64,000 bases of DNA from Azospirillum sp. B21 (GTDB taxonomy: Bacteria > Pseudomonadota > Alphaproteobacteria > Azospirillales > Azospirillaceae): assembly GCF_008364825.1 (NCBI RefSeq), contig NZ_VTTO01000007.1, forward strand, positions 186,001 through 250,000. The letters run 5' to 3'. Positions 50,850 to 58,213 of the stretch are shown piece by piece. The stretch's first letter is position 1. The number at the start of each line of letters is the position of its first letter. The notes beneath the pieces are model-generated. The model searched no databases. It saw nothing but the letters and a program-made list of their open reading frames with translations, and was not told where the DNA came from. The translations under genes were made by a program, and so were the position numbers.

Positions 50850-50864
50850 TAGAGGGTGCCGATC

Positions 50865-51278
50865 ATGCCGAACTCCCTTCACACATCCGCCGCCGCTCCC
50901 GCCCGTTTCACCGCCCGCGGCGGCTGGTGCGCGTCCCTGCTGGCGTGCTGGCGCGGTGGGCGTCAGATGCAGGCGCTGGCGGCACTGGAACCGCTGGACC
51001 GCAAGGCGGTGCTGCAGGACGCCGGACTGAGCGAGAGCGACCTGCCGGCCCTTGCCCGCGGCGGCCATGTGCAAAGCCTGCTGCCGGCGGCGCTCGCCCT
51101 GCACGGCCTGAACGGCGCCGCGCTGGAGGCCGAGCGGGGCGACGTCATGAACGACCTCGCTCGGGTGTGCATGCATTGCCGCAAGTCCCGCGCCTGTACC
51201 CGGCTGCTGGCCGGCGGCACCCGCGAGGATCATGACCGCATCTGTCCGAACGCGCCCACCATGGCGTCGCTGGAGTAG
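50865..51278 (+). CDS. DUF6455-like small protein behind an FNR-type promoter
   Basis: 137 residues, likely cytoplasmic. The C-terminal half carries VCMHCRKSRACTRLLAGGT and ICPNAPTM, a four-cysteine pattern typical of the DUF6455 family, which suggests metal or redox binding. The N-terminal part is basic with LLACWRGGRQMQALAAL. Function unknown. The FNR-like box 61 bases upstream points to induction at low oxygen. GAGGG lies eight bases before ATG 50865. Confidence 0.72.
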   Translation: MPNSLHTSAAAPARFTARGGWCASLLACWRGGRQMQALAALEPLDRKAVLQDAGLSESDLPALARGGHVQSLLPAALALHGLNGAALEAERGDVMNDLARVCMHCRKSRACTRLLAGGTREDHDRICPNAPTMASLE

Positions 51279-51330
51279 CACCCGGACACAATTCGCCGGT
51301 GCCGGCCACACGGCCGGCAAGAAAAACTGT

Positions 51331-51359
51331 TTGTTCGGACACAAACTATTGTCTATCAT
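51331..51359 (+). promoter_or_regulatory. Promoter of the chemoreceptor gene
   Basis: TTGTTC (51331-51336), 17 bases, TATCAT (51354-51359). A nearly identical promoter lies at 58119-58147. An inverted repeat starts 12 bases after the -10 element in both. Confidence 0.65.
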
Positions 51360-51371
51360 ATTTCGGTCAAA

Positions 51372-51390
51372 GCAATCGTATAGCAATTAC
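51372..51390. promoter_or_regulatory. Operator-like inverted repeat, copy 1
   Basis: GCAATCGTATAGCAATTAC, an imperfect 7-5-7 inverted repeat matching the perfect one at 58160-58178 at 16 of 19 positions and in the same place relative to the promoter. Confidence 0.55.
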
Positions 51391-51484
51391 TCGGGCCGGG
51401 GATTTCCTGCTCCCGCTGCCGCCGGTTGCCTTGGGCAGAAAGCCCCCCCTCGGCCCACCTATTATCCTCGGAAAGAGATACGTC

Positions 51485-53188
51485 ATGGCCCTGCACCGCT
51501 GGTTTTCCGACCGGAAACTGGTCCACAAGCTGCTGATCCCGGCGGTCCTGCTGCTTGCCGTCATGGGAAGCGTGGTCTGGACCGCCCGGTCGGCGCTGAT
51601 CGACCTGACCGCCTCCACCAGCCGCGTGACCGACGTGGTGGCCGGGCGGCTGTCGGCGGCGCTGGCGATCCAGTCGGCCATGGGCGACGCGATGGACGCG
51701 GAGTCCAACGCGCTGGTCGCCGGAACGCGCGAGCGCATCGACGCCGCCTTCGCGACCTACAAGGACAACATCGGCAAGGCGACGGCCGCCATCGACCGGC
51801 TGGCCGCGGCCTATGACGCCCCGGCCGACCGCGAAGCGATCGCCGGCATCAAGTCCATCGTCGGCGAGTATGAACGGGTGTCGCAGAAGGCGGTCGATCT
51901 GGCACGGGCCTACGACACCGACAGCGCGATCCGCGTGTCGATCGACGTCGGCCGCCCGGTCCGGCAGAAACTGACCCTGGCGCTGTCGGAGCGGGTGGAC
52001 CACAGCCTGGAAGAGACCAAGCGCGCCGAGGAGCGGGCGCTGGCGCTGTCCTCCAGCGTCATGACCCGCCTGTATGCGGTCACCGGTGCCGGCCTGCTGG
52101 TCGCCTTCGGCCTGTTCGGCTCCATCATCGTGGTCTTCGTCGTCCGGCCGCTGCACCGGCTGGTCGCCGACATGACGGCCATTGCCGATGGCAACCTCGC
52201 TGTCGACATCCAGGGCGCGGCGCGCCGGGACGAGGTCGGGCTGCTCGCCCGCGCGCTGCAGGTGTTCAAGAGCAACGGCCTTGCCATGCGCAGCCTGCAG
52301 GAAGAGCGCGAGGCGCAGAAGCTGCAGGCCGAGCGCGACCGGCAGGCCGCCATGCGGGCGCTGGCCGACCGCTTCGACGCCGACGTGCAGGACGTGGTCC
52401 AGGCGGTTGCGTCGGCCGCCCGCCACCTGCGCGGCAATGCCGAGACCATGACCGCCATCGCCTCGCAGACGACGGAGCAGGCCTCCACCGTCGCCGTCAC
52501 CACGGCGCAATCCTCCGCCAACGTCGCCACCGTCGCCGCAGCGTCGGAACAGCTGGGCAGCTCCATCGGCGAGATCGGCCGGCAGGTCAACGCCGCCGCC
52601 GCCATCGCCCGCAATGCGGTGGAGGAGGGCGAGCGGACCAACGCGCTGGTCGCCCGGCTGGTGCAGGCGGCCCAGAAGATCGGCGACGTGGTCAGCCTGA
52701 TCCAGAACATCGCCAGCCAGACCAACCTGCTGGCGCTGAACGCCACCATCGAGGCGGCGCGTGCCGGCGAGGCCGGCAAGGGCTTCGCCGTGGTGGCGCA
52801 GGAGGTAAAGGCGCTCGCCACCCAGACCGCCCAGGCGACCGAGGAGATCGGCAGCCAGATCGCCGAAATCCAGACGGTGACCGATGGCACGGTGACGGCG
52901 ATCCAGACCATCGGCCGCACCATCAACGACGTCGATTCCATCGCCGGCGCCATCGCCGCGGCGGTGGAACAGCAGACCGCCGCCACCCAGGAGATCGGCC
53001 GCAACATCCAGCAGGCCGCACAGGGAACCCAGCTGGTGACCGGCAACATCGCCGCGGTCAGCAGCTCCGCCGGGCAGGTCGGACAGGCGGCCGGGGAAGT
53101 TCTGGGCGCCGCCGACAGCCTGTCCCGCGACTCCGACCGCCTGCGCGAGCGGATCCAGGCCTTCATCGGCGAGGTGCGCGCGGCCTGA
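51485..53188 (+). CDS. Methyl-accepting chemotaxis protein
   Basis: 567 residues. Membrane helix at about 14-32, periplasmic region of about 155 residues (to about 190), second helix at about 192-216, HAMP domain (about 217-270) and cytoplasmic signalling domain with the highly conserved hairpin tip NLLALNATIEAARAGEAGKG and FAVVAQEVKALA. The periplasmic part looks helical (four-helix-bundle type); its ligand is unknown. The shared promoter module suggests a link to the operon at 58214. ATG 51485 has GGAAAGAG upstream. Confidence 0.93.
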   Translation: MALHRWFSDRKLVHKLLIPAVLLLAVMGSVVWTARSALIDLTASTSRVTDVVAGRLSAALAIQSAMGDAMDAESNALVAGTRERIDAAFATYKDNIGKATAAIDRLAAAYDAPADREAIAGIKSIVGEYERVSQKAVDLARAYDTDSAIRVSIDVGRPVRQKLTLALSERVDHSLEETKRAEERALALSSSVMTRLYAVTGAGLLVAFGLFGSIIVVFVVRPLHRLVADMTAIADGNLAVDIQGAARRDEVGLLARALQVFKSNGLAMRSLQEEREAQKLQAERDRQAAMRALADRFDADVQDVVQAVASAARHLRGNAETMTAIASQTTEQASTVAVTTAQSSANVATVAAASEQLGSSIGEIGRQVNAAAAIARNAVEEGERTNALVARLVQAAQKIGDVVSLIQNIASQTNLLALNATIEAARAGEAGKGFAVVAQEVKALATQTAQATEEIGSQIAEIQTVTDGTVTAIQTIGRTINDVDSIAGAIAAAVEQQTAATQEIGRNIQQAAQGTQLVTGNIAAVSSSAGQVGQAAGEVLGAADSLSRDSDRLRERIQAFIGEVRAA

Positions 53189-53726
53189 CGCGGGGATCCG
53201 GACCGGCCCCGGATGGAACGTTTGAAACGCCGTGGAACGGTTTTCCGGGCCTGTTTCATTGTTCCATCCGCCGGCCGCATGGATGCGCAACATCGGGTTC
53301 AGGCCGCGAGAACGGCGGTTTCGCTCGATTGTTTCGGAAGAAGGACGAGTGGACCGCGGCCACCGGGCCATGCCTTCCCTCCGCCGGAAGAAACACGAGG
53401 CGATTAACCGAGTTCTACCACCGCCGGCCGCCGCCGCTAAGCACGGGATGAAAAAAGCTGTTTTGCGGCCGGGAGCTTTTCCGCGGCGAACGCCGTCCGC
53501 TGCATGGCCGTTGCAGCCAAACCGCAATTGTCATGTGCGGACCCTTCGTCTAAAGGTCGGCCCTGCCAGGCCGGGCCCCTCTGACAGTTCGTCGAACTGT
53601 GATGTCGGACTGGAAAGACGTTCAGAGTGGCCCCGACCCGTGCCTGCCGGCAGCGTTCATTCCGTATGTCCGGACCGGCCTCCCTTGGGTGCCACTCTCT
53701 TGCCCGATGTAAGAGGAAAGCACCAT
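53189..53726. other. Intergenic region before the TerC-family gene
   Basis: 538 bases without a convincing gene. A 7-bp inverted repeat ACAGTTC-GTC-GAACTGT is at 53584-53600, and the first 90 bases hold repeated GGAAC/GTTTC elements. I looked for the manganese (yybP-ykoY) riboswitch common before terC-type genes and did not find its consensus. Confidence 0.5.
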
Positions 53727-54404
53727 ATGACCGATCTGTTCACGGCCGACGCGCTGGCCGCGCTGTTTCAGGTGATCGCCATCGACCTCGTGCTGGCAGG
53801 CGACAACGCCATCGTCGTCGGCATGGCCGCCGCCGCGGTGCCGTTGGCCCAGCGCCGCAAAGTCATCTTCTGGGGAATCGCCGCGGCCATCGTGCTGCGC
53901 ATCTTCTTCGCCCTCATCACCACGCAGCTGCTGGCGATCATCGGCCTGACGCTGGCCGGCGGCGTGCTGCTGCTGTGGGTGTGCTGGAAGATGTTCCGCG
54001 AACTGCGCAGCCATGGCGAGGACGAGGTCGCCCCCGACGAGGCCATGGCGATGCCCGATGCCGGCGGTGTCGCGACCGCCGGTTCTGCCGGCAATGCCGC
54101 CGTCGCGGCGGCCGGCGCCACCACATTCGGGGCAGCCATCTGGCAGATCGTCGTCGCCGACGTGTCGATGTCGCTGGACAACGTCTTGGCGGTGGCCGGC
54201 GCGGCCAAGGAGCACCCGACCATCCTGGTGATCGGGCTGGTGCTGTCGGTCGTGCTGATGGGTGCCGCCGCCAACATGATCGCCCATGTGCTGCACAAGC
54301 ACCGCTGGATCGGCTGGGTCGGCCTGCTCATCATCACCTACGTCGCCCTCGACATGATCTGGCGCGGCAGCAACGAGGTTCTGCGGCAGATGGCGTTGCT
54401 CTGA
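53727..54404 (+). CDS. TerC/YjbE-family integral membrane protein
   Basis: 225 residues. About seven membrane helices; the two family motifs LVLAGDNAIVVGMAAA (about 18-33) and SMSLDNVLAVAGAAKE (about 145-160) carry the conserved acidic residues thought to bind a metal. A loop rich in alanine and acidic residues (about 85-130) separates the two halves. Family members export or tolerate manganese or tellurite. ATG 53727 follows AAGAGGAAAG; the reading frame is open far upstream but without family similarity. Confidence 0.88.
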   Translation: MTDLFTADALAALFQVIAIDLVLAGDNAIVVGMAAAAVPLAQRRKVIFWGIAAAIVLRIFFALITTQLLAIIGLTLAGGVLLLWVCWKMFRELRSHGEDEVAPDEAMAMPDAGGVATAGSAGNAAVAAAGATTFGAAIWQIVVADVSMSLDNVLAVAGAAKEHPTILVIGLVLSVVLMGAAANMIAHVLHKHRWIGWVGLLIITYVALDMIWRGSNEVLRQMALL

Positions 54405-54477
54405 CCGCAGCTTTCCGCACCCACCGCCGAGAACCACCGGCCGATTCGAAGCCATTGCAATAAAGTAGTATAGGTGC

Positions 54478-54596
54478 AGACCTGTGAGGCTGTTCACAGT
54501 GCGTTAATCTGTAGGGCCTTATGGTCTCTCCAGGTTCATCGTTTCCTCCCGAACCTGAACTAAAGGCCGCGCCTTCCTGGCAGCGGCCTTTTTCTT
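54478..54596 (+). ncRNA. Candidate trans-acting small RNA with anti-Shine-Dalgarno loop
   Basis: A -10-like TAGTAT (54466-54471) would start a transcript near 54478. It folds into three hairpins: CTGTGA/TCACAG (54482-54499); CAGGTTC/GAACCTG (54531-54557) with a 13-base loop containing TTTCCTCCC, complementary to ribosome binding sites; and a terminator AAGGCCGC/GCGGCCTT followed by TTTTTCTTT (54563-54595). Size, hairpin number and loop motif resemble the alphaproteobacterial anti-SD-loop sRNAs of the alpha-r14 kind. Homology was not tested. Confidence 0.55.
54563..54596 (+). terminator. Rho-independent terminator
   Basis: AAGGCCGC (54563-54570) pairs with GCGGCCTT (54583-54590), with an inner GCC/GGC extension, and a T-rich tail follows. 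It ends the candidate small RNA and could also end terC transcripts. Confidence 0.85.
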
Positions 54597-54856
54597 TGCC
54601 GGACGCTCCCAGTCAACCGGAATGATTCGGGGAAGCCAACATCTTCCCCATTTCCGATTGTTGAAGCTGAGCCAGTTAAAGCATTTGTTCTGCCAAAGCA
54701 GACCAAAGCCGCAGCATTTGTGGTCTCAAATCAGAAAGAAATCGAACAGAATAATCAACCGTCTTTATATTTATATAAACTGCGTTTGCATGCTCTAAAA
54801 TTATCACAGCATGACTTTGTCTGCTCCGGGCAATGCTTCATCCGATTGGAGGGGGC

Positions 54857-56890
54857 ATGGCACAGGCAAAGATCGCTGTTTTCACGGCCACGATGCAAAG
54901 CACGGGGACCGAGCCCTGGATCACCGACGGCACGCCATCGGGGACCCGCCTGCTCGCCGACATCAGGGTGGGCGAGCAGGGAAGCGCCCCCAGCGATTCC
55001 GTCGTCGCCGGCGGCAAACTGTTCTTCACCGCAGATGACGGCGTTCATGGCCGCGAGCTTTGGGTCACCGACGCAACCGGCGGCGGAACCCGGCTGTTCG
55101 ATGCCGCGGCCGGTGCCGCATCCGGCACCCCGGACGACCTGACGGTGGTCGGCGATCGGCTGTTCTTCACCGCCGACGACGGCGTTCATGGCCGCGAGCT
55201 TTGGGTGAGCGATGGGACCGCGGCCGGCACGCGGATGGTGGCGGACCTCATGCCGGGGCCCCAAGGGGCCTCGCCGTCGGCGCTGACGGCCGCCCATGGC
55301 CGGCTCTACCTGCATGCGGACGGCGGGGCGCAGGATGGGATCTGGAGCTCCGACGGCTCCGCTGCGGGAACCCGCCTTTTCCATGAGATGGCGCCGCTCG
55401 CCCCATGGTCCCAGGGCATCACGCTGATCGGCATGCCCGACGAAGGGCTGGCCTTCCACGAGGGATCGGCATCCTGGCCGTCCAAGCTCACCTTCGTCGA
55501 CGCCAACGGCACAGCGACGGCCTTCACGGAACTCGTTCCCGACGGCGGGGCCATCCGCTATGCCGCCACGCCCGACGGGCTGGTGGCCTCGGTCACGACC
55601 GTGACCGAGTGGACCGGCAGCATGGAGTGGCCGACCGCCGTCCGGCATTCGACCTTCTGGGCCACCGACGGCACGCAGCAGGGCACCCGGTACCTCGGCG
55701 ACCTGACGATGCAGGGCTGGGACCTCGGCGCCGTGGTCGGATCGCGCGAAGGCCAGGTGATGTTCACGAGCAATATGGACACCTACCGGATCGAACAGGG
55801 TGCCGCTTCGAGGATCGGCGTGCTGGACACCGCCACTGGCGCGGTGGGCTACCTGCCGGGCCAGGACCTCGCCCAGCCGCTCGGCTGGCTCGATCGGGGG
55901 AGCGCCGGCGGGGACGGCAATCGCCTGCTTTTCCTCGACGAGAACTATTGGTCGGGGTCCCAACGTCTGCTGGTGACCGACGGCACGCCGGAGGGGACCT
56001 CCCAGCTCCATCAGGCCGATTGGATGTATGGGGATATCGAGCTTGCCGGCGACCGCGCCTTCTTCCTGACGGATCACAGCGAAGCCGGTCCCGCCGGCCT
56101 GTGGGTGACCGATGGAACATCCGAAGGCACACGTCAGTTGCGACAGACGGCGGGAGGATCCTACGGCGACAGGCTGCTCGGGGAGTACGCTGGCGGCGTG
56201 CTGGGGTTCGACCGCGACTATTCAGCCCAGATCGATCGCTTCTTCCTGTCCGACGGCACGACGGACGGCACCATCGTGCTGGCTGAGCTTCCCCCCGGAA
56301 GCGGGTCCGATTACTGGGACCACACGGCCAAGCTGATGGGCGTCATCGCGGCGCCGGGTGGCGCGGCACCGGACGACATCCGCAAGGGGACCGAAGGCGA
56401 TGACACGCTGTTGGGGCAGGATGGCGCGGACAGAATTCATGGCCTGGGCGGCAACGACCGGATCCTGGCCGGCGCCGGGGACGACCGGCTGAACGGCGGC
56501 GCCGGCGCGGACTACATCGACGGGGCGGATGGCGCCGACCGCCTGTACGGCATGTCCGGCCGGGACGTTCTGGTTCCGGGGGCGGGACGCGACATCGTCG
56601 ACGGCGGCACCGGCGACGATGTGCTGCTGGCCGAACGGGACGGCGAGAGCGACCAGTTCTTCTTCGCCCCGGGCAGCGGCGCCGACGTGCTGACCGCCTT
56701 CGATCCGTCGTTGGACGTCATCATCCTGAAAGGGTTCGAGGCGGTCATCGGCACGGCGGCATGGCGAACGGAGCATGTCGTCGCACTGGGAGACGGCGTG
56801 CGGATCGATTTCGGCGGTGGAGACAGCCTCCTCGTCCTCGACACGATGGCGCAGGATCTGCGCTTCACGGTCATCGACCCGATCTTCTAG
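54857..56890 (+). CDS. Secreted repeat protein with ELW-DGT repeats and calcium-binding nonapeptides
   Basis: 677 residues, no N-terminal signal peptide. The first 500 residues contain repeated beta-propeller-like units of the form GRELWVSDGTAAGTR (for example near residues 70 and 115). The C-terminal part (about 510-600) has hemolysin-type GGxGxDxxx nonapeptides, such as GGNDRILAGAGDDRLNGGAG, which bind calcium and mark proteins exported by type I secretion. Function unknown: adhesin, matrix protein or enzyme scaffold. No secretion genes are adjacent. ATG 54857 has GGAGGGGG in front. Upstream DNA is AT-rich. Confidence 0.85.
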   Translation: MAQAKIAVFTATMQSTGTEPWITDGTPSGTRLLADIRVGEQGSAPSDSVVAGGKLFFTADDGVHGRELWVTDATGGGTRLFDAAAGAASGTPDDLTVVGDRLFFTADDGVHGRELWVSDGTAAGTRMVADLMPGPQGASPSALTAAHGRLYLHADGGAQDGIWSSDGSAAGTRLFHEMAPLAPWSQGITLIGMPDEGLAFHEGSASWPSKLTFVDANGTATAFTELVPDGGAIRYAATPDGLVASVTTVTEWTGSMEWPTAVRHSTFWATDGTQQGTRYLGDLTMQGWDLGAVVGSREGQVMFTSNMDTYRIEQGAASRIGVLDTATGAVGYLPGQDLAQPLGWLDRGSAGGDGNRLLFLDENYWSGSQRLLVTDGTPEGTSQLHQADWMYGDIELAGDRAFFLTDHSEAGPAGLWVTDGTSEGTRQLRQTAGGSYGDRLLGEYAGGVLGFDRDYSAQIDRFFLSDGTTDGTIVLAELPPGSGSDYWDHTAKLMGVIAAPGGAAPDDIRKGTEGDDTLLGQDGADRIHGLGGNDRILAGAGDDRLNGGAGADYIDGADGADRLYGMSGRDVLVPGAGRDIVDGGTGDDVLLAERDGESDQFFFAPGSGADVLTAFDPSLDVIILKGFEAVIGTAAWRTEHVVALGDGVRIDFGGGDSLLVLDTMAQDLRFTVIDPIF

Positions 56891-56950
56891 AGTGTGATCG
56901 GTTCAAGCGGAATCGCTTGAAGCGTGAATCACACGGAAAACCAGAAGCTT
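56891..56950 (+). repeat. 60-bp palindromic repeat, copy A
   Basis: Outer stem GTGTGAT/ATCACAC, inner stem TTCAAGCG/CGCTTGAA with a GAAT loop, then CGGAAAA. Begins directly after the repeat-protein stop. Aligns along its whole length with 38484-38543 on the opposite strand, with compensatory differences in both stems. Confidence 0.8.
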
Positions 56951-56975
56951 GGAGTCCGGCGCGGCTCACCTGCCG

Positions 56976-57914
56976 TCAGCTGCGCCGCCCGCCGCCGGAG
57001 GCCGCGACCATGGCGAAGAACTGCGCCTCGTCGATGGTATCGGGCTTGCCGTATTTGGCGCGCCGGGCGGCGGCGGTGTCCAGCTTGGTGGCGCCGGGGG
57101 CGTGGCCGACGACGAGATAGTCGGTGTCCTTGCGGACGCTGTGATGCCAGCTTCCGCCCAGCGCCAGGATGCGGGCCATGACGGCTTCGCGCGACAGGCC
57201 GGTCAACTCTCCTGTGACGGCGAAGGCATAACTGGCGATGCCGTGCGTGATCGGCGCGGCCGGTTGCCGGACCACCGCCGGCGGATCGATCTGGTTGGTC
57301 GGCGCCAGATGGGGAACCGCCAGCATGTCGGCGCTGCCGAGGATCATCCTCTGGAACAGGCGACTGGTGATCTCGGCATCGACAAAGGCGCCGTGGAAGC
57401 GCGCCCGGATGCCGACATCGATGCCGAACAGTGTCGCCACCGCATCCAGCGACGCGCGCCCCGCCACCTGCCCCCTGGCATGCTGCATGGTGCAGACCGA
57501 CTGGCCCGGCACCCAGGGAATGCCGCAGAGCCGGAATTCGTGCTGGAGGAACCCGATGTCGAATCCGACATTGTGGCCGACCAGCACGGCGCCGTCCAGG
57601 AAGCCGCGGATGTCCTGGGCGACGCTGTGGAATGGATCCTGATGGCGCAGCAGGTGATCCGGCAGCCCATGCACCTTCAGCGCATGCGGGTTCGACTTGC
57701 GCCCCGGATTGAAGATGAGGCTGAGACAGTGGCCGGTCGGCGTCGCCTCCGCCAGTTCGATCGCGGCGAAGCTGACCATGCGGTCGCCGCCGGCCGGCGA
57801 CAGCCCGGTGGTCTCGCAGTCGATGACGACGAAACGGCGGGCGGATGATTGGGTCCGGACGGGTTTCGCCACCGTCGACGGACGGGCAAACACTGCATCG
57901 ATCAAACGGCTCAT
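56976..57914 (-). CDS. DnaQ-like 3'-5' exonuclease with C-terminal BRCT domain
   Basis: 312 residues. Exonuclease domain (about 28-195) of the DEDDh type: VVIDCETTG, GHNVGFDIGFL and HGAFVDAEITSRLF. C-terminal BRCT domain (about 225-305) with FAVTGELTGLSREA, ALGGSWHHSVRKDTDYLVVG and KYGKPDTIDEAQF. This pairing occurs in some bacterial exonucleases acting in DNA repair, distinct from the polymerase III epsilon subunit. Stands alone. First 27 residues carry no motif; a later start is possible. Confidence 0.9.
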   Translation of the reverse strand: MSRLIDAVFARPSTVAKPVRTQSSARRFVVIDCETTGLSPAGGDRMVSFAAIELAEATPTGHCLSLIFNPGRKSNPHALKVHGLPDHLLRHQDPFHSVAQDIRGFLDGAVLVGHNVGFDIGFLQHEFRLCGIPWVPGQSVCTMQHARGQVAGRASLDAVATLFGIDVGIRARFHGAFVDAEITSRLFQRMILGSADMLAVPHLAPTNQIDPPAVVRQPAAPITHGIASYAFAVTGELTGLSREAVMARILALGGSWHHSVRKDTDYLVVGHAPGATKLDTAAARRAKYGKPDTIDEAQFFAMVAASGGGRRS

Positions 57915-58118
57915 GAACTCACGCCCCAGGGGCAGGAAGGCCCTGCCACGTCACACAGTCCCGGAATACAGGCTTCGGACTATAGGCAGGTCCGCCACCG
58001 CAGGTCGAGAGTCCCTGCCGTCGCAGTGCCGGCGGTTCGTCCGATCCGGCCATCCATCACTCCGGCCCCTGATATTTCGGTGCCTAACCAAAATTTCGGT
58101 CTCTATGCAAAAAGTGGA

Positions 58119-58147
58119 TTGTTGGAGCACCAATCACGAGGTATCAT
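58119..58147 (+). promoter_or_regulatory. Promoter of the FAD dehydrogenase operon
   Basis: TTGTTG (58119-58124), 17 bases, TATCAT (58142-58147), nearly identical to the promoter at 51331-51359. The surrounding TATCATATTTC is shared. Confidence 0.65.
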
Positions 58148-58159
58148 ATTTCAGTTGAT

Positions 58160-58178
58160 GTAATCGGATAGCGATTAC
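58160..58178. promoter_or_regulatory. Operator-like inverted repeat, copy 2
   Basis: GTAATCGGATAGCGATTAC is a perfect 7-5-7 inverted repeat starting 12 bases after the -10 element, the same distance as in copy 1 at 51372. Confidence 0.6.
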
Positions 58179-58213
58179 TAAGACAGACACCATGCAGATC
58201 AAGGAGATCGCGT

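Larger units (their letters stand above)
54405..54856. other. Intergenic region with candidate sRNA and AT-rich tract
   Basis: 452 bases. The first part holds the candidate small RNA gene (54478-54596). The rest (54600-54856) is clearly AT-richer than the window and includes a GGGGAAG-ccaacat-CTTCCCC hairpin near 54630 and an ATATTTATATAAA tract near 54767, perhaps the promoter of the secreted repeat protein. Confidence 0.6.

Noticed and set aside
51301..51330. GCCGGCC-ACAC-GGCCGGC hairpin as terminator of the DUF6455 gene
   Set aside because: It is followed by an A-tract, not a T-tract, on the coding strand.
53210..53275. EcfG-type promoter suggested by GGAAC elements
   Set aside because: No CGTT element at 16-17 bases from any GGAAC copy.
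53400..53726. Manganese (yybP-ykoY) riboswitch before the TerC-family gene
   Set aside because: The expected conserved GGGGAGUAG and CUACCC-type elements are not present.
54720..55142. Possible small gene in the AT-rich region
   Set aside because: No ribosome site, composition without structure, and it runs into the repeat-protein gene in another frame.
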